Shown: one piece after another, positions 63,985-64,000 of the stretch
Layout of the letters: each line of letters begins with the position of its first letter
Position numbering within the stretch: position 1 is the stretch's first letter
From: Hortaea werneckii
Lineage: Eukaryota; Ascomycota; Dothideomycetes; Mycosphaerellales; Teratosphaeriaceae
DNA length: 64,000 nucleotides
Assembly: GCA_037044905.1 (NCBI GenBank)
Contig: JBAOKB010000162.1
Coordinates: forward strand, 124,001 to 188,000
Reading direction: 5' to 3'
Notes under the pieces: model-generated
Databases searched by the model: none
What the model saw: the letters and a program-made list of their open reading frames with translations, nothing else
What the model was told of the DNA's origin: nothing
Program-made: the position numbers and the translations under genes

Positions 63985-64000
63985 TGGCTTTCGTGGTCTT

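Noticed and set aside
1..64000. CRISPR arrays, operons, ribosome-binding sites
   Set aside because: The sequence is eukaryotic with spliceosomal introns; no regularly spaced repeats were seen.

Overview
The window is nuclear DNA of a filamentous ascomycete (Pezizomycotina; Dothideomycetes would fit, but I cannot prove the class). Evidence: short GT-AG introns of about 45-130 nt with CTAAC-type branch sites, fungal families (Byr4, Tap42, Fmp40/SelO, fungal DUF202 and DUF4267 proteins), and a CpA-poor, TpA-rich tract typical of repeat-induced point mutation (RIP).

Left end (1-8340): a complete Ty3/gypsy chromovirus on the minus strand (60-6858). It has two 402-bp LTRs that look identical, a 5-bp target duplication (CCTCT), Gag with a zinc knuckle, and Pol with protease, RT, RNase H, DD35E integrase and a C-terminal chromodomain. 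Gag and Pol overlap at an in-frame A AAA AAC slippery site. A 170-aa ORF with Zn2Cys6-type cysteine spacing lies antisense at the 3' end. The element sits in an AT-rich, RIP-like tract (6864-8340) but is itself not RIP-mutated, so it is young.

Centre and right (8484-64000): 29 host protein genes at ordinary fungal density. In order: TAP42; an SDR; ALG3; an EIF1AD-like S1 protein; a TRP/Yvc1-type channel; a 53-aa three-exon gene; a VAMP7-type R-SNARE; a cis-CaaD-like tautomerase; a BTB protein; a conserved disordered protein; a DHA1 transporter; a small two-helix membrane protein; a deaminase; a DHA2 transporter; a second SDR; a GH5 glycosidase; a DUF4267 protein; a GH3 beta-glucosidase with PA14; RNase H1; DUF202; an alpha/beta hydrolase with a PTS1-like end; an unrecognised gene; a DCAF4-like WD40 protein; SelO/Fmp40; a Tda3-like FAD oxidoreductase; alkaline phosphatase; Byr4; XRCC4/Lif1; and a histidine-phosphatase protein. 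The 33-42 kb stretch (efflux pump, SDR, GH5, DUF4267, GH3) is the only part that looks like a metabolic neighbourhood.

A notable property of the sequence: 15 of the 29 host genes read well only if one or more single-base indels are assumed (21 in all, many in short homopolymers). In each broken gene, the spliced length differs from a multiple of three by exactly the number of indels needed. Most of these genes are housekeeping, so uncorrected sequencing errors are the simplest explanation. No tRNA, rRNA or CRISPR array was seen.
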